A stretch of 14,299 nt of DNA, taken from contig JAJZWQ010000079.1 of NCBI GenBank assembly GCA_021846605.1, positions 1 to 14,299 on the forward strand, written 5' to 3'. Within the stretch, counting starts at the first letter, position 1. Each line of letters begins with the position of its first letter. The translations under genes and the position numbers were made by a program. The notes under the pieces were generated by a model. The model worked only from the letters and a program-made list of their open reading frames with translations, was not told where the DNA came from and searched no databases. Below, piece by piece: positions 6,345-13,392 of the stretch. The stretch is from Bacillota bacterium. GTDB taxonomy: Bacteria; Bacillota_E; RBS10-35; JAJYVN01.

Positions 6345-7190
6345 TTAGACGGGTAGGCCGAAGTATTCGAGGAAGCTGCTTCCAGGCCGGATGGCGCACG
6401 CCGCCAGCAGGCGCGCGCGCGGCTCTGCGGCCGTGCGCGCCTCGGCCACATCCGCGGCGCCGGCCCCCAGGACGTGGGCCAGCCGCTCCAGCCGTCCGGG
6501 GTCGAAGTGCAGCACACCGACGCGCAGCAGTTGGCGGTTGAGCGGCGGTTGGAACACGGGGTAAGGATGGCGCGCTCGGGAGCGGTGGCTGACGCGCATG
6601 CCGGGCACCGCCCCGCAGCGCAGGCCGCAGCGCCACAGGGCGAAGGACAGTTCCACGCCCGCCGGGGCCGACGCGCCCACGCCGCCATCGAAGCCGGCCA
6701 CTGCGGCAAACGCCTCCCGGCGCACGAGCAGGCACGCGCCTGGGAGGAAGGGCACCTCCTGCGTCGCCGGCGGTTCTGGCAGCCAGACGGCGTTGTACCC
6801 GGGATCCCAGGTGCACCCGAAGCCGCAGACCTGCGGTTCGTCTGCGGCCGCGATGCCCGGACAGACGGCGTCGAAGCGCTCCAACCCGGCCAGCAGCGCG
6901 CGTAGCCATCCGGGCGCAAAGGACATGTGCGCGTCGCAGAAGCACAGGGCGTCCGTCTGGGCGCCCGCGGCGCCATGGTTGCGCGCCGCCGCCGCCCCCC
7001 AGCCCCCGGTCCGGAGCAGGCCCACGCCCCGGGCGCGCAGGGGCGCAGCGGCGATGGTGGTGGGCAGGCCGTCATCGACGACGACCGTCTCGAAACTGGC
7101 GCCGGCCTCCGTGCCGCCCAGGGCGTCCAGGGTGGCGGCCAGCAGCGTGCCCTCATTGCGGGCGGCGATCACGACCCGTGCGGACGGCAT
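6345..7190 (-). CDS. Family 2 glycosyltransferase, polypeptide-GalNAc-transferase-like
   Basis: The 281-aa product has a GT-A fold start (SARVVIAARNEGTLLAATLDAL), the nucleotide-binding VVVDDG (36-41) and a metal-binding DxH (DAH, 86-88, in FCDAHMSF) instead of the usual DxD. Later it has VELSFALWRCG (179-189) and HRSRARHPY (202-210). DxH, E-x-S-F-x-x-W-x-C-G and a following His/Pro-Tyr element resemble polypeptide GalNAc-transferases and their bacterial relatives. It probably moves a sugar from a nucleotide donor to an envelope glycan or protein; the acceptor is unknown. There is no membrane segment, so it is cytosolic or peripheral. ATG 7188-7190 is chosen because the conserved domain starts there; the upstream frame is arbitrary. 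It is divergent from the 7299 gene. Confidence 0.85.
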   Translation of the reverse strand: MPSARVVIAARNEGTLLAATLDALGGTEAGASFETVVVDDGLPTTIAAAPLRARGVGLLRTGGWGAAAARNHGAAGAQTDALCFCDAHMSFAPGWLRALLAGLERFDAVCPGIAAADEPQVCGFGCTWDPGYNAVWLPEPPATQEVPFLPGACLLVRREAFAAVAGFDGGVGASAPAGVELSFALWRCGLRCGAVPGMRVSHRSRARHPYPVFQPPLNRQLLRVGVLHFDPGRLERLAHVLGAGAADVAEARTAAEPRARLLAACAIRPGSSFLEYFGLPV

Positions 7191-7256
7191 GCCATCACTT
7201 GTATGGCCGGCACGGACGCAGATTGCATAGCGCTGGTCGGACGGACGCGGCGGACT

Positions 7257-7262
7257 TACAAT
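7257..7262 (+). promoter_or_regulatory. Weak -10 candidate for the membrane-protein/dehydratase unit
   Basis: TACAAT lies 37 nt before ATG 7299 in the divergent spacer, with a poor -35 (TGGTCG, 7234-7239) at 17-nt spacing. The -10 matches five of six bases; the -35 matches three. Confidence 0.3.
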
Positions 7263-7298
7263 GCAGACTGTTTGTAGTTGTCGGAAGAGGGTGGCACC

Positions 7299-7571
7299 AT
7301 GCGCGGACTCGCCTTCTGGATGCTGGTCCTGGCGCTGGTGGGGGCCTGGCTGGGCTCGCGCGATCGCGGGTTCCTCGCGGCCATGGGCGTGCAGCGGCAC
7401 CGCCGCATGCTGTATGGGGCGATCGCCGGGGCGGTCGTCGGGCTGGTACTCGTTCCCATCCTGGGGCTACTCGCGGCGTTTGCGTACATCCTGCTGGTGC
7501 TGGCGGTGGTCCTGGCGATCATTGTGGTGGTGTATCTGGTCGCGCGCGCCTTTGCGGGACGCAGCCGCTGA
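7299..7571 (+). CDS. Small integral membrane protein, 90 aa
   Basis: ATG 7299 follows GGAAGAGGG (7283-7291) at 7 nt. The product is strongly hydrophobic, with likely membrane helices at about 3-18, 39-60 and 62-85. A basic loop at 21-37 (RDRGFLAAMGVQRHRR) separates the first two, and the tail is basic. No family-defining motif is seen. It resembles the many uncharacterised three-helix proteins of GC-rich Gram-positives. The dehydratase start lies 37 nt downstream on the same strand, so the two may be cotranscribed, but no functional link is evident. Confidence 0.75.
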   Translation: MRGLAFWMLVLALVGAWLGSRDRGFLAAMGVQRHRRMLYGAIAGAVVGLVLVPILGLLAAFAYILLVLAVVLAIIVVVYLVARAFAGRSR

Positions 7572-7607
7572 TGCGCGGCCGCCGCGCGCCGCGCGGGGGG
7601 GATCCCC

Positions 7608-9674
7608 TTGGCGGGTGACGTCCCGGCCGCCGATTTCGAACGCATCGTGGGCGGCGCCTTGGATGCGCCGGACGCGGTGCTGACCGACCTGGCCACCACC
7701 GCGCCCGGGCCGGCCGGCCGCCTGCCGCTGACCGCCGAGATGCTGATCGGCGCACCGAGCGGCGACATCTTCGGGTGGAGCCAGAACGTGGGGATGGGCT
7801 GGGCGCCGGAAGACCTCACCCGGCCGCAGTTCCTGTTGCTCTCCACCCAGGGCGGGCTGCGCGCCCCCGACGGGCGGCCGGTGGCCCTGGGTTATCACAC
7901 CGGCCACTGGGAGATCGGCCTGCTGGCGCAGGCCGCGGCGGAGGAGGTGCGCGCCCGCGGGGGCATGCCCTTTGCCGCCTACTGCTCGGATCCGTGCGAC
8001 GGGCGGACCCAGGGGACCACCGGCATGATGGACAGCCTCCCCTACCGCAACGACGCCGCGATGGTGCTGCGCCGCCTCGTGCGCTCCTTGCCGACGCGGC
8101 GGGGGGTGATCGGGATCGCCACCTGCGACAAGGGGCTGCCGGCCATGATGATGGCCCTGGCCGCCCAGCGCACCCTCCCGGTAGCGCTGGTGCCCGGCGG
8201 GGTCACGCTGCCGCCCGTGGTCGGCGAGGACGCCGGCACGGTGCAGACCGTCGGGGCGCGTTTCGCCCACGGGGAGATCACCCTGGAGGAGGCCGCGCTA
8301 CGGGGATGCAGCGCCTGCGCCACGCCCGGCGGGGGGTGCCAGTTCCTGGGCACGGCCGCCACCGCGCAGGTCGTGGGCGAGGCCCTGGGCCTTTCGCTCC
8401 CCCACGCCGCGCTGGCGCCTTCGGGGCAACCGGTCTGGTTGGACTGCGCGCGTCGCTCGGCGCAGGCCGTCATGACCCTAGCCGCGGCCGGGCGCACGAG
8501 CGCGGACACGCTCACCCCCGCGGCCGTGGAGAACGCCATGGCGGTGCACGCGGCCTTCGGCGGGTCGACGAACCTGCTGCTGCACCTGCCGGCCGTCGCG
8601 CACGCGGCCGGGCTACCCCGGCCGCGGGTCGAGGATTGGACCCGCGTCAACCGCCAGGTCCCCCGCCTGGTCGACGTGTTGCCCAACGGTCCGACGAACC
8701 ACCCGACCATCCGCGTCTTCCTGGCCGGGGGCGTCCCCGAGGTGATGCTGCACCTGCGCCGGCTGGGGTTGCTGGACACCGCCGTGCGCACCGTCGCCGG
8801 CGCGAGCCTGGACCAGGTGCTGGACTGGTGGGAGTCCTCCCGCCGCCGGGCCCGCATGCGCCGCCACCTCCAGGAGCGCGACGGCGTGGACCCGGACGAC
8901 GTCATCCTCTCGCCCGCGGCCGCGCGGTCGCGGGGGCTGACCAGTACGGTGACGTTCCCGGTCGGCAACCTCTGTCCGGAGGGCGCCGTCGTCAAGAGCA
9001 CGGCCATCGACCCCGGCACAGTGGACGCCGACGGCGTGTACCGGCACACCGGGCCGGCCCGCGTCTTCACCAGCGAGCGCGCGGCCGTCGCCGCGATCAA
9101 GGACCGGGGCCCCGGCGGCATCCGGGCGGGGGACGTCATGGTGCTGATCGGCCGCGGTCCCCAGGGTTCGGGCATGGAGGAGACCTACCAGGTCACCTCC
9201 GCGCTGAAGTTTCTTCCCTTCGGCAAGCACGTCGCCCTGGTCACCGACGCCCGGTTTTCGGGGGTGTCCACCGGGGCCTGCGTCGGCCATGTCGGCCCGG
9301 AGGCCCTGGCGGGCGGGCCCATCGGCCGGGTGCGCGACGGCGATCTTGTCCAGGTGGTGATCGACCGCCTGCGTCTGGAGGGCAGCGTCCACCTGGTCGG
9401 CCACGGCGAGATGCGCTGCACGCCGGAGGAGGGCGCCGCGCTGCTGGCCGCGCGCCCTCCGCACCCGGACCTGGCCCCCGACCCGCAGCTGCCCGACGAC
9501 ACCCGGTTGTGGGCGGCGTTGCAGGCCGCTGGCGGCGGGACGTGGGGCGGGTGTGTCTATGACGTGGACGCCATCGTCGGCGCGCTCGCCGCCGCGGAGG
9601 CGAGCAAAAAAGCCAGCGCGCGGCAAGGGGACGCGGCGGCCGCCGCCGAAATCCCTGTTTCCGAGGCGGAATAG
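7608..9674 (+). CDS. yjhG: YjhG/YagF-type dehydratase (IlvD/Edd family; probable D-xylonate dehydratase)
   Basis: This 688-aa protein is colinear with the YjhG/YagF branch of the IlvD/Edd family. These Fe-S enzymes dehydrate sugar acids, for example D-xylonate to 2-keto-3-deoxy-xylonate. Landmarks are [14 protein letters not shown] (52-65), [20 protein letters not shown] (127-146), [13 protein letters not shown] (171-183), [14 protein letters not shown] (237-250), [51 protein letters not shown] and [20 protein letters not shown]. Cys130, Cys173 and Cys244 are the likely cluster ligands. The TTG start follows a G7 run (7595-7601) and is the only usable one, because TGA 7569-7571 closes the frame just upstream. 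The last 30 residues are Ala/Lys-rich and extra. No xylose dehydrogenase, lactonase or aldolase gene is adjacent, so the substrate is by homology only. Confidence 0.93.
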   Translation: MAGDVPAADFERIVGGALDAPDAVLTDLATTAPGPAGRLPLTAEMLIGAPSGDIFGWSQNVGMGWAPEDLTRPQFLLLSTQGGLRAPDGRPVALGYHTGHWEIGLLAQAAAEEVRARGGMPFAAYCSDPCDGRTQGTTGMMDSLPYRNDAAMVLRRLVRSLPTRRGVIGIATCDKGLPAMMMALAAQRTLPVALVPGGVTLPPVVGEDAGTVQTVGARFAHGEITLEEAALRGCSACATPGGGCQFLGTAATAQVVGEALGLSLPHAALAPSGQPVWLDCARRSAQAVMTLAAAGRTSADTLTPAAVENAMAVHAAFGGSTNLLLHLPAVAHAAGLPRPRVEDWTRVNRQVPRLVDVLPNGPTNHPTIRVFLAGGVPEVMLHLRRLGLLDTAVRTVAGASLDQVLDWWESSRRRARMRRHLQERDGVDPDDVILSPAAARSRGLTSTVTFPVGNLCPEGAVVKSTAIDPGTVDADGVYRHTGPARVFTSERAAVAAIKDRGPGGIRAGDVMVLIGRGPQGSGMEETYQVTSALKFLPFGKHVALVTDARFSGVSTGACVGHVGPEALAGGPIGRVRDGDLVQVVIDRLRLEGSVHLVGHGEMRCTPEEGAALLAARPPHPDLAPDPQLPDDTRLWAALQAAGGGTWGGCVYDVDAIVGALAAAEASKKASARQGDAAAAAEIPVSEAE

Positions 9675-9711
9675 GGGCGGGAAGGGGTCGGGGAGCGATC
9701 ATCAGAACCCC

Positions 9712-9804
9712 ACGGCTGAATCCGGGGGCTTGCAGCGACCGGATCGTGCTGCGATAGGCCGTCTGACGATGCGGCCCGCCAGTCCCACGTGTAGCGGGGC
9801 TGGC
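9712..9804 (+). promoter_or_regulatory. Candidate structured leader RNA
   Basis: Several paired arms lie in under 100 nt. ACGGC (9712-9716) pairs with GCCGT (9758-9762), enclosing ATCCGG (9720-9725) with CCGGAT (9739-9744). An alternative, GCAGC (9732-9736) with GCTGC (9748-9752), overlaps the region enclosed by the second pair. A separate 9-bp stem, GCCAGTCCC (9778-9786) with GGGGCTGGC (9796-9804) and one G-U pair, ends immediately before a strong ribosome site. Nested and alternative pairings suggest an attenuator or riboswitch-like leader, but none matches a riboswitch class I know, and short stems are common at this GC content. Confidence 0.35.
9730..9758 (+). promoter_or_regulatory. Weak promoter candidate before the small ORF and flavin reductase
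   Basis: TTGCAG (9730-9735) and GATAGG (9753-9758) are spaced 17 nt apart, each matching three of six consensus bases. It is listed because the flavin reductase unit probably needs its own promoter after the dehydratase stop. Confidence 0.22.
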
Positions 9805-9820
9805 AAGGGAGGTGACGCTT

Positions 9821-10030
9821 ATGTCCGAAACTGTTTCCGGCAAGCCGGTGCCTTTGGACAACGCCGATCTCCCATATGTTCCGCGAACGTTTTACGCGCC
9901 AACGGATTCCTCGGCGCAACGCCATACGTTCTGTGTTCAAGGTGCGTCTCCATTTTACCACAAGGGAGGGAACGCGAGGCCCAGCCCACGGCGGAAGCCG
10001 GGGGTATCAGACGGCCGCGCGGAGATGTGA
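9821..10030 (+). CDS. Small ORF, 69 aa, coupled to flavin reductase
   Basis: The ribosome site AAGGGAGGTGA (9805-9815) is the strongest in the window and lies 5 nt before ATG 9821. The product, opening MSETVSGKPVPLDNADLPYV, has no recognised domain, membrane segment or signal peptide. The second half is Arg/Lys/Gly-rich. Its codon use is less GC-rich at third positions than that of neighbouring genes, so it may be a leader ORF or a recent gene rather than an old conserved one. Its TGA (10028-10030) overlaps the ATG of the flavin reductase, which allows translational coupling. A real small protein and a regulatory leader ORF are both possible. Confidence 0.45.
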   Translation: MSETVSGKPVPLDNADLPYVPRTFYAPTDSSAQRHTFCVQGASPFYHKGGNARPSPRRKPGVSDGRAEM

Positions 10031-10521
10031 TGACGGTTGATCCTGGCCAGTTGCGACAGGTGATGCGGGGGTGGGCGACGGGCGTCACCGTGGTGACGAG
10101 CCGCACCCCCGACGGTATCCATGGGATCACGGTGAACTCCTTCACGTCGTTGTCGCTGGACCCGCCGCTCTGCTTGATCTGCATCCAGCATGACGCCAAG
10201 GCCCATCGCGAGATCCCCGCGGCGGGCGGCTTCGCGGTGAACATCCTCGCCGCCGGGCAATCGGACATCTCTGACCGTTTCGCCGGGCGGGGCAACCTCG
10301 CCGATCCCTTTGCGGGCCTGGACCTGGCCGCCGCGCCCTCGGGAGCGCCCGTGTTCGGGGGCGCGCTCGGCTATCTGGACTGCGTGCTGCATGCCGAACT
10401 GCCGGGCGGCGACCACACCATCTACGTGGGGCGCGTGGTGCACGCCGAGGCGCTGCGGCAGGCCCCGCCGCTCCTGTTCTACGGGGGGCGCTATCGCGCC
10501 CTGGCCGACCCGGCCAACTGA
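10030..10521 (+). CDS. FMN-binding flavin reductase-like protein
   Basis: The 163-aa product follows the flavin reductase-like (split-barrel FMN-binding) pattern: LRQVMRGWATGVTVVTSRTP, GITVNSFTSLSLDPPLCLIC, FAVNILAAGQSDISDRFAGRG, LGYLDCVLHAELPGGDHTIYVGRVV and PPLLFYGGRY near the C-terminus. Such proteins reduce free FMN/FAD with NAD(P)H, often for a partner monooxygenase; no monooxygenase gene is in the window. ATG 10030 has GGAG (10021-10024) 5 nt upstream and overlaps the stop of the 69-aa ORF. The open frame extends upstream to 9553, but that part is non-homologous. The 3' end overlaps the convergent FemX-like gene by 31 nt. Confidence 0.92.
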   Translation: MTVDPGQLRQVMRGWATGVTVVTSRTPDGIHGITVNSFTSLSLDPPLCLICIQHDAKAHREIPAAGGFAVNILAAGQSDISDRFAGRGNLADPFAGLDLAAAPSGAPVFGGALGYLDCVLHAELPGGDHTIYVGRVVHAEALRQAPPLLFYGGRYRALADPAN

Positions 10522-11657
10522 GCCGGGCCGGGTGCCGGAAACGGGAGGCGCGCGCGCAGGTCCTGCGCCTCCCGCCACTGGTGGCGCACCCAGACCTGCC
10601 CGCCCCACCAGGCCGGTTCGGCCACCTGCCACAGGCGGTACAGGGCTGGCTGCAGCGGAAGGTCCATCTCCCCCAGGAATTCGGTGACCTCCGGCCAGAA
10701 CCCGCGCTTGAAGCGGTACAGGCCGTACGCCGGCTCGCCCTCCTCCAGCTTGAGCGGCACGCCGGTCATGTCGTAGCGCAGGCAGCCGCGCGCGCAGGCG
10801 CGGCGGATCATCGACCACTGGACGGCATAGGGGGCCATCGCCTCCCGATGGGTGTCCGCCGAGGCGCCGTAGGCGTAGATGGCATGACGCCCCAGCGCGA
10901 AGAGGATGCCGGCGGCCAGCGGCTCCCCGTCCAACTCCGCCAGATGGAGTTCGATCATCCCGGCCGGCGCCAGCGCGTCCCACACCTGCTGGAAGTAGGA
11001 GATGCTCCGCTCGGCAAAGCCGTTGCGGGCGCAGGTGATCATCAAGAGACGGTGGAAAGCGGGCAGGTCCTCCCGCCGACCCTGGCGCACGGTCACCTCC
11101 CGCCGGGCCGCCAGGCGGATGTTGTACCGGGTCTTGGCGTGGCAGCGCGCCAGCACGGCGTCGGCTCCCCCGTCCAGAGGCACGATCACGTTGCGCAGCG
11201 GCTGCATCCCGCCGAAGCGCCCGCGCCGGTGCCCGATGGTGAACCCCCGGCTGCGTAGCGCGCGCGCGACCAGGGGATCGGGTGGGGCGACGGGCGGATC
11301 GATCTTGCAGAGCACCGCGCGGCACGCCACCCCCAGACGCCGCAGGGCGCCCACCAGTGCGTCCAGGGTCCGTCCGTCGCGGTAGTCGAGGACGGGGCCC
11401 CGCGCCACGTACAGCAGCGAGCCCCCGATGGGGAGCGGACGGCACAGGACGCTGGCCCCCCCACAGGGGACGCCGTCCGCGTCGAGGGCCAGGATGCGGA
11501 ACGGCTCCCAGTGTTGATGGCGGCGCAGTTCGCCCCACTGCCAGGACTGCAGCACGCCGCCCTGGGGGTGCCCCGCCATGAAGGCGTCAAATATTCCGGC
11601 GCCGGCCGGCCCCAGCATGACCACCCGAACAGGCCCCTTGGCGCCGTGGGCTTGCAC
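10491..11657 (-). CDS. FemX/MurM-like peptidoglycan bridge aminoacyltransferase
   Basis: The 388-aa product has the FemAB layout of two GNAT-like domains. It opens with RVVMLGPAGAGIFDAFMAGH and LQSWQWGE (36-43), followed by PIGGSLLYVARGPVLDY, KTRYNIRLAARR (175-186), ELDGEPLAAGILFALG, YAYGAS (261-266), then LRYDMTGVP and GLYRFKRGFWPEVTEFLGE (312-330). These proteins add amino acids from aminoacyl-tRNA to the lipid II peptide on the inner membrane face, building the peptide cross-bridge. Two GTG starts are plausible: 11657, with AAGGGGAG 9 nt upstream (chosen), and 11624, with AAGGGG 9 nt upstream. The frame is open further, to 12029, but that part overlaps the Ycf48-like pseudogene and is not homologous. 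There is no adjacent tRNA-synthetase or mur gene. Confidence 0.88.
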   Translation of the reverse strand: MQAHGAKGPVRVVMLGPAGAGIFDAFMAGHPQGGVLQSWQWGELRRHQHWEPFRILALDADGVPCGGASVLCRPLPIGGSLLYVARGPVLDYRDGRTLDALVGALRRLGVACRAVLCKIDPPVAPPDPLVARALRSRGFTIGHRRGRFGGMQPLRNVIVPLDGGADAVLARCHAKTRYNIRLAARREVTVRQGRREDLPAFHRLLMITCARNGFAERSISYFQQVWDALAPAGMIELHLAELDGEPLAAGILFALGRHAIYAYGASADTHREAMAPYAVQWSMIRRACARGCLRYDMTGVPLKLEEGEPAYGLYRFKRGFWPEVTEFLGEMDLPLQPALYRLWQVAEPAWWGGQVWVRHQWREAQDLRARLPFPAPGPAQLAGSARAR

Positions 11658-11835
11658 GCCACCCCACTCCCCTTCTCGGTTGCGGCCCCATGCTATGGGA
11701 GCTTCGGGATGCGGTGCATGGCCGCGGGGAAGGCCGGCCGCTGGGGTCCGGGGTCGGGGGTGTCGGAGCGCCGCAAGCGCCGGGATGCGGAGGCTGGCGC
11801 CTGGAGGGTGTCCGCCGCGGGCCCGTTCCGCCGTG

Positions 11836-12401
11836 TCAGGAGGCGCCTGCGGTCGGGGCGGACCCCGGTGCCGGCCGCTCGGCCACCGGGGCCCAGGACG
11901 CCCCGCCATTCGTGGTCTACCAGAGGGCGTCGGCGCCCGCCAGGAATCCGAGCCCCTTGCCGAGCAGTTGGAACGGTGGCGTCCGCTGCGCAGGCATCTG
12001 CAGGGTCGACCAGCGTTGGCCCCCGTCACCGCTGGCGACCAGCGCCCGTGCCCCGGTCTGCCCGTCTTGGGCCCATGCCCAGCCGGTCATGGGCGAAACG
12101 AAGCGCACGTTGGTGTAGCTGCCGGGAACGGCCGGCACCCAGGACGCGCCTCGGTTGTCGGTCGTGTAGGCCACGTCCACGGTGCCCGCGTACAGGACGA
12201 GCACCCCCTCCGCATCGCCGAAAAACCGCGGCCGCGAGACGGTGGTGGACTGGGTCGTGGCGAGGTCGACCGTGGCCGGACTGGCCAGCACCTGTTGGAC
12301 CCAGTGCACGCCGCCGTCGGTACTGCGAAACAGGACCCGCTGGCCCTGCGCGGGCGTGGATTCCGGCAGCCAGCCATCCGCGGAGGTGAGGAAGGCCACC
12401 C
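11836..12401 (-). pseudogene. Ycf48/BNR-type beta-propeller protein remnant
   Basis: The minus-strand frame from about 12399 carries repeated propeller-blade signatures: RSTDGGVHW, YTTDNRGASW and SGDGGQRW, each preceded by segments such as VAFLTSADGWLP and VRFVSPMTGWAWA. This is typical of Ycf48-like or sialidase-like beta-propellers, often exported. The frame stops at TAG 11917-11919 in the middle of a fourth blade; beyond the stop it continues as TTNGGASWAPV to TGA 11836-11838. The other end is cut: no start or signal peptide is present, and similarity ends where the transposase relic begins near 12400. A nonsense mutation and truncation make it a pseudogene. The intact parent would have been longer, with at least one more domain or signal peptide. 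Confidence 0.7.
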
Positions 12402-13169
12402 CGGGACAAGAACTGGCACGAGGCCAAGGTCGGAGTGGTCGCCCCTTTGGGTCCAGAGCACAAGATCGATCCCGATACTGGCCAGGCAGGACTGGTCGTG
12501 GGAGAACAGGCCTACTGTGCGTTTGCCGACAACGCCGACGACTTCCTCCCCCGCTTGAGGGCCTTGGCCCACACCGTGGGATGGGGGCATCCCGCCATCC
12601 GTACCGTCGTTGCCCTTGGCGACGGGAGCCCCTGGATCTGGAACCGCCTGGCCACCTTCCAGCGGCCGCAGGTCAACCGGGTGGAGATCCTGGACTACAT
12701 CCACGCCAGCCAACACGTCTGGGACGTGGCCTACGCCATCCATGGTCCCGCCAGCTTTGACGCCCACGCTGGGGCTGAACCCTCTGTAACCAACTGAAGA
12801 CCACGGGGCCAGACCCCGTGCTTACCGCTTTGGCGGGCCTCCGCCCCAGAGGCCGCCAGGCACGCAAGACCGCGGCCAATGCGATCGAGTTCTTCTCCAC
12901 CCACGCCGCGGCCGGCCGCATGGACTACCCCCGATTCGCCGCCCAGGGACTGCCCATCGCGTCCGGTATCGTCGAGTCCGCCTGCAACTCCGTCGTTTGT
13001 CAATGCACCAAAGGCGCGGGCAAGCGGTGGCGGCGCCTTTGGTGCCCAGGTCATCCTGAATCTGCGCTGTCTCCGTCTTCAGCCATCCCGCTGGACTGAG
13101 TTCTTCCGCCGCCGGCCCTCACTCAGCCGTCCTCCCGTGGCTACACTCCGTCACGAGAAGGCTGCCTGA
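12402..13169 (+). pseudogene. ISKra4-family transposase relic, frameshifted
   Basis: Three successive frames together resemble the second half of an ISKra4-type DDE transposase. From 12402: NWHEAKVGVV, then VVALGDGSPWIW and ILDYIHASQHVWD. After a shift near 12785: TAANAIEFFSTHAAAGRMDY, PRFAAQGLPIASGIVESACN and KGAGKRW. After a second shift near 13030: GAFGAQVILNLRCL to TGA 13167-13169. Asp in GDGSPW and Glu in GIVESA match catalytic-type residues. The N-terminal half, with the first Asp, is missing, so the element cannot move by itself. No terminal inverted repeats or target duplication were found. It abuts the broken propeller gene. Confidence 0.82.
12802..12820. repeat. Perfect 7-bp palindrome in the broken part of the transposase relic
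   Basis: CACGGGG (12802-12808) and CCCCGTG (12814-12820) flank a 5-nt loop, in the short stretch where frame 1 of the transposase has ended and the next has resumed. It may be chance or a trace of a small insertion that broke the frame. Confidence 0.5.
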
Positions 13170-13289
13170 ACTGGCTCGATATGGGTGGTTATCCCAGGTT
13201 GCTTCCCACGAAGTTGCATCCCACCCCTCCACGACCTTGTGCTCAGCGCTTCTCTGGCGGCCGCTGCGGAGGGGCGGCATCCAGGGCAC

Positions 13290-13311
13290 CCCAGAAAACT
13301 GGGACTCTTTT
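13290..13311 (+). terminator. Weak terminator-like hairpin before the TasA-like gene
   Basis: CCCAG (13290-13294), loop AAAA, CTGGG (13299-13303), then ACTCTTTT. The stem is only 5 bp and the T-run is interrupted. It lies in the 223-nt spacer between the transposase relic and the TasA-like gene; nothing else is recognised there. Confidence 0.3.
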
Positions 13312-13392
13312 GGGACCGTCTTGGTACTGACGTGCCCCTGCCGTGAGCGGATCATGCGTCCGGATATGGGTGTCCATTAGGGGGTCTGCTGC

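Noticed and set aside
7775..9562. Long plus-strand frame (595 codons) and long minus-strand frames inside the dehydratase region
   Set aside because: Arg/Gly/Pro-rich shadow translations of the dehydratase gene with no motifs; the dehydratase frame is colinear with a known family throughout.
11688..11721. CCATGC...GCATGG palindrome upstream of the FemX-like gene
   Set aside because: Only 6 bp with a 22-nt spacer; expected by chance in this composition.
11658..12029. Upstream extension of the FemX-like frame to 512 codons
   Set aside because: It is non-homologous, Arg/Pro-rich and overlaps the end of the propeller pseudogene; two good GTG starts lie downstream.
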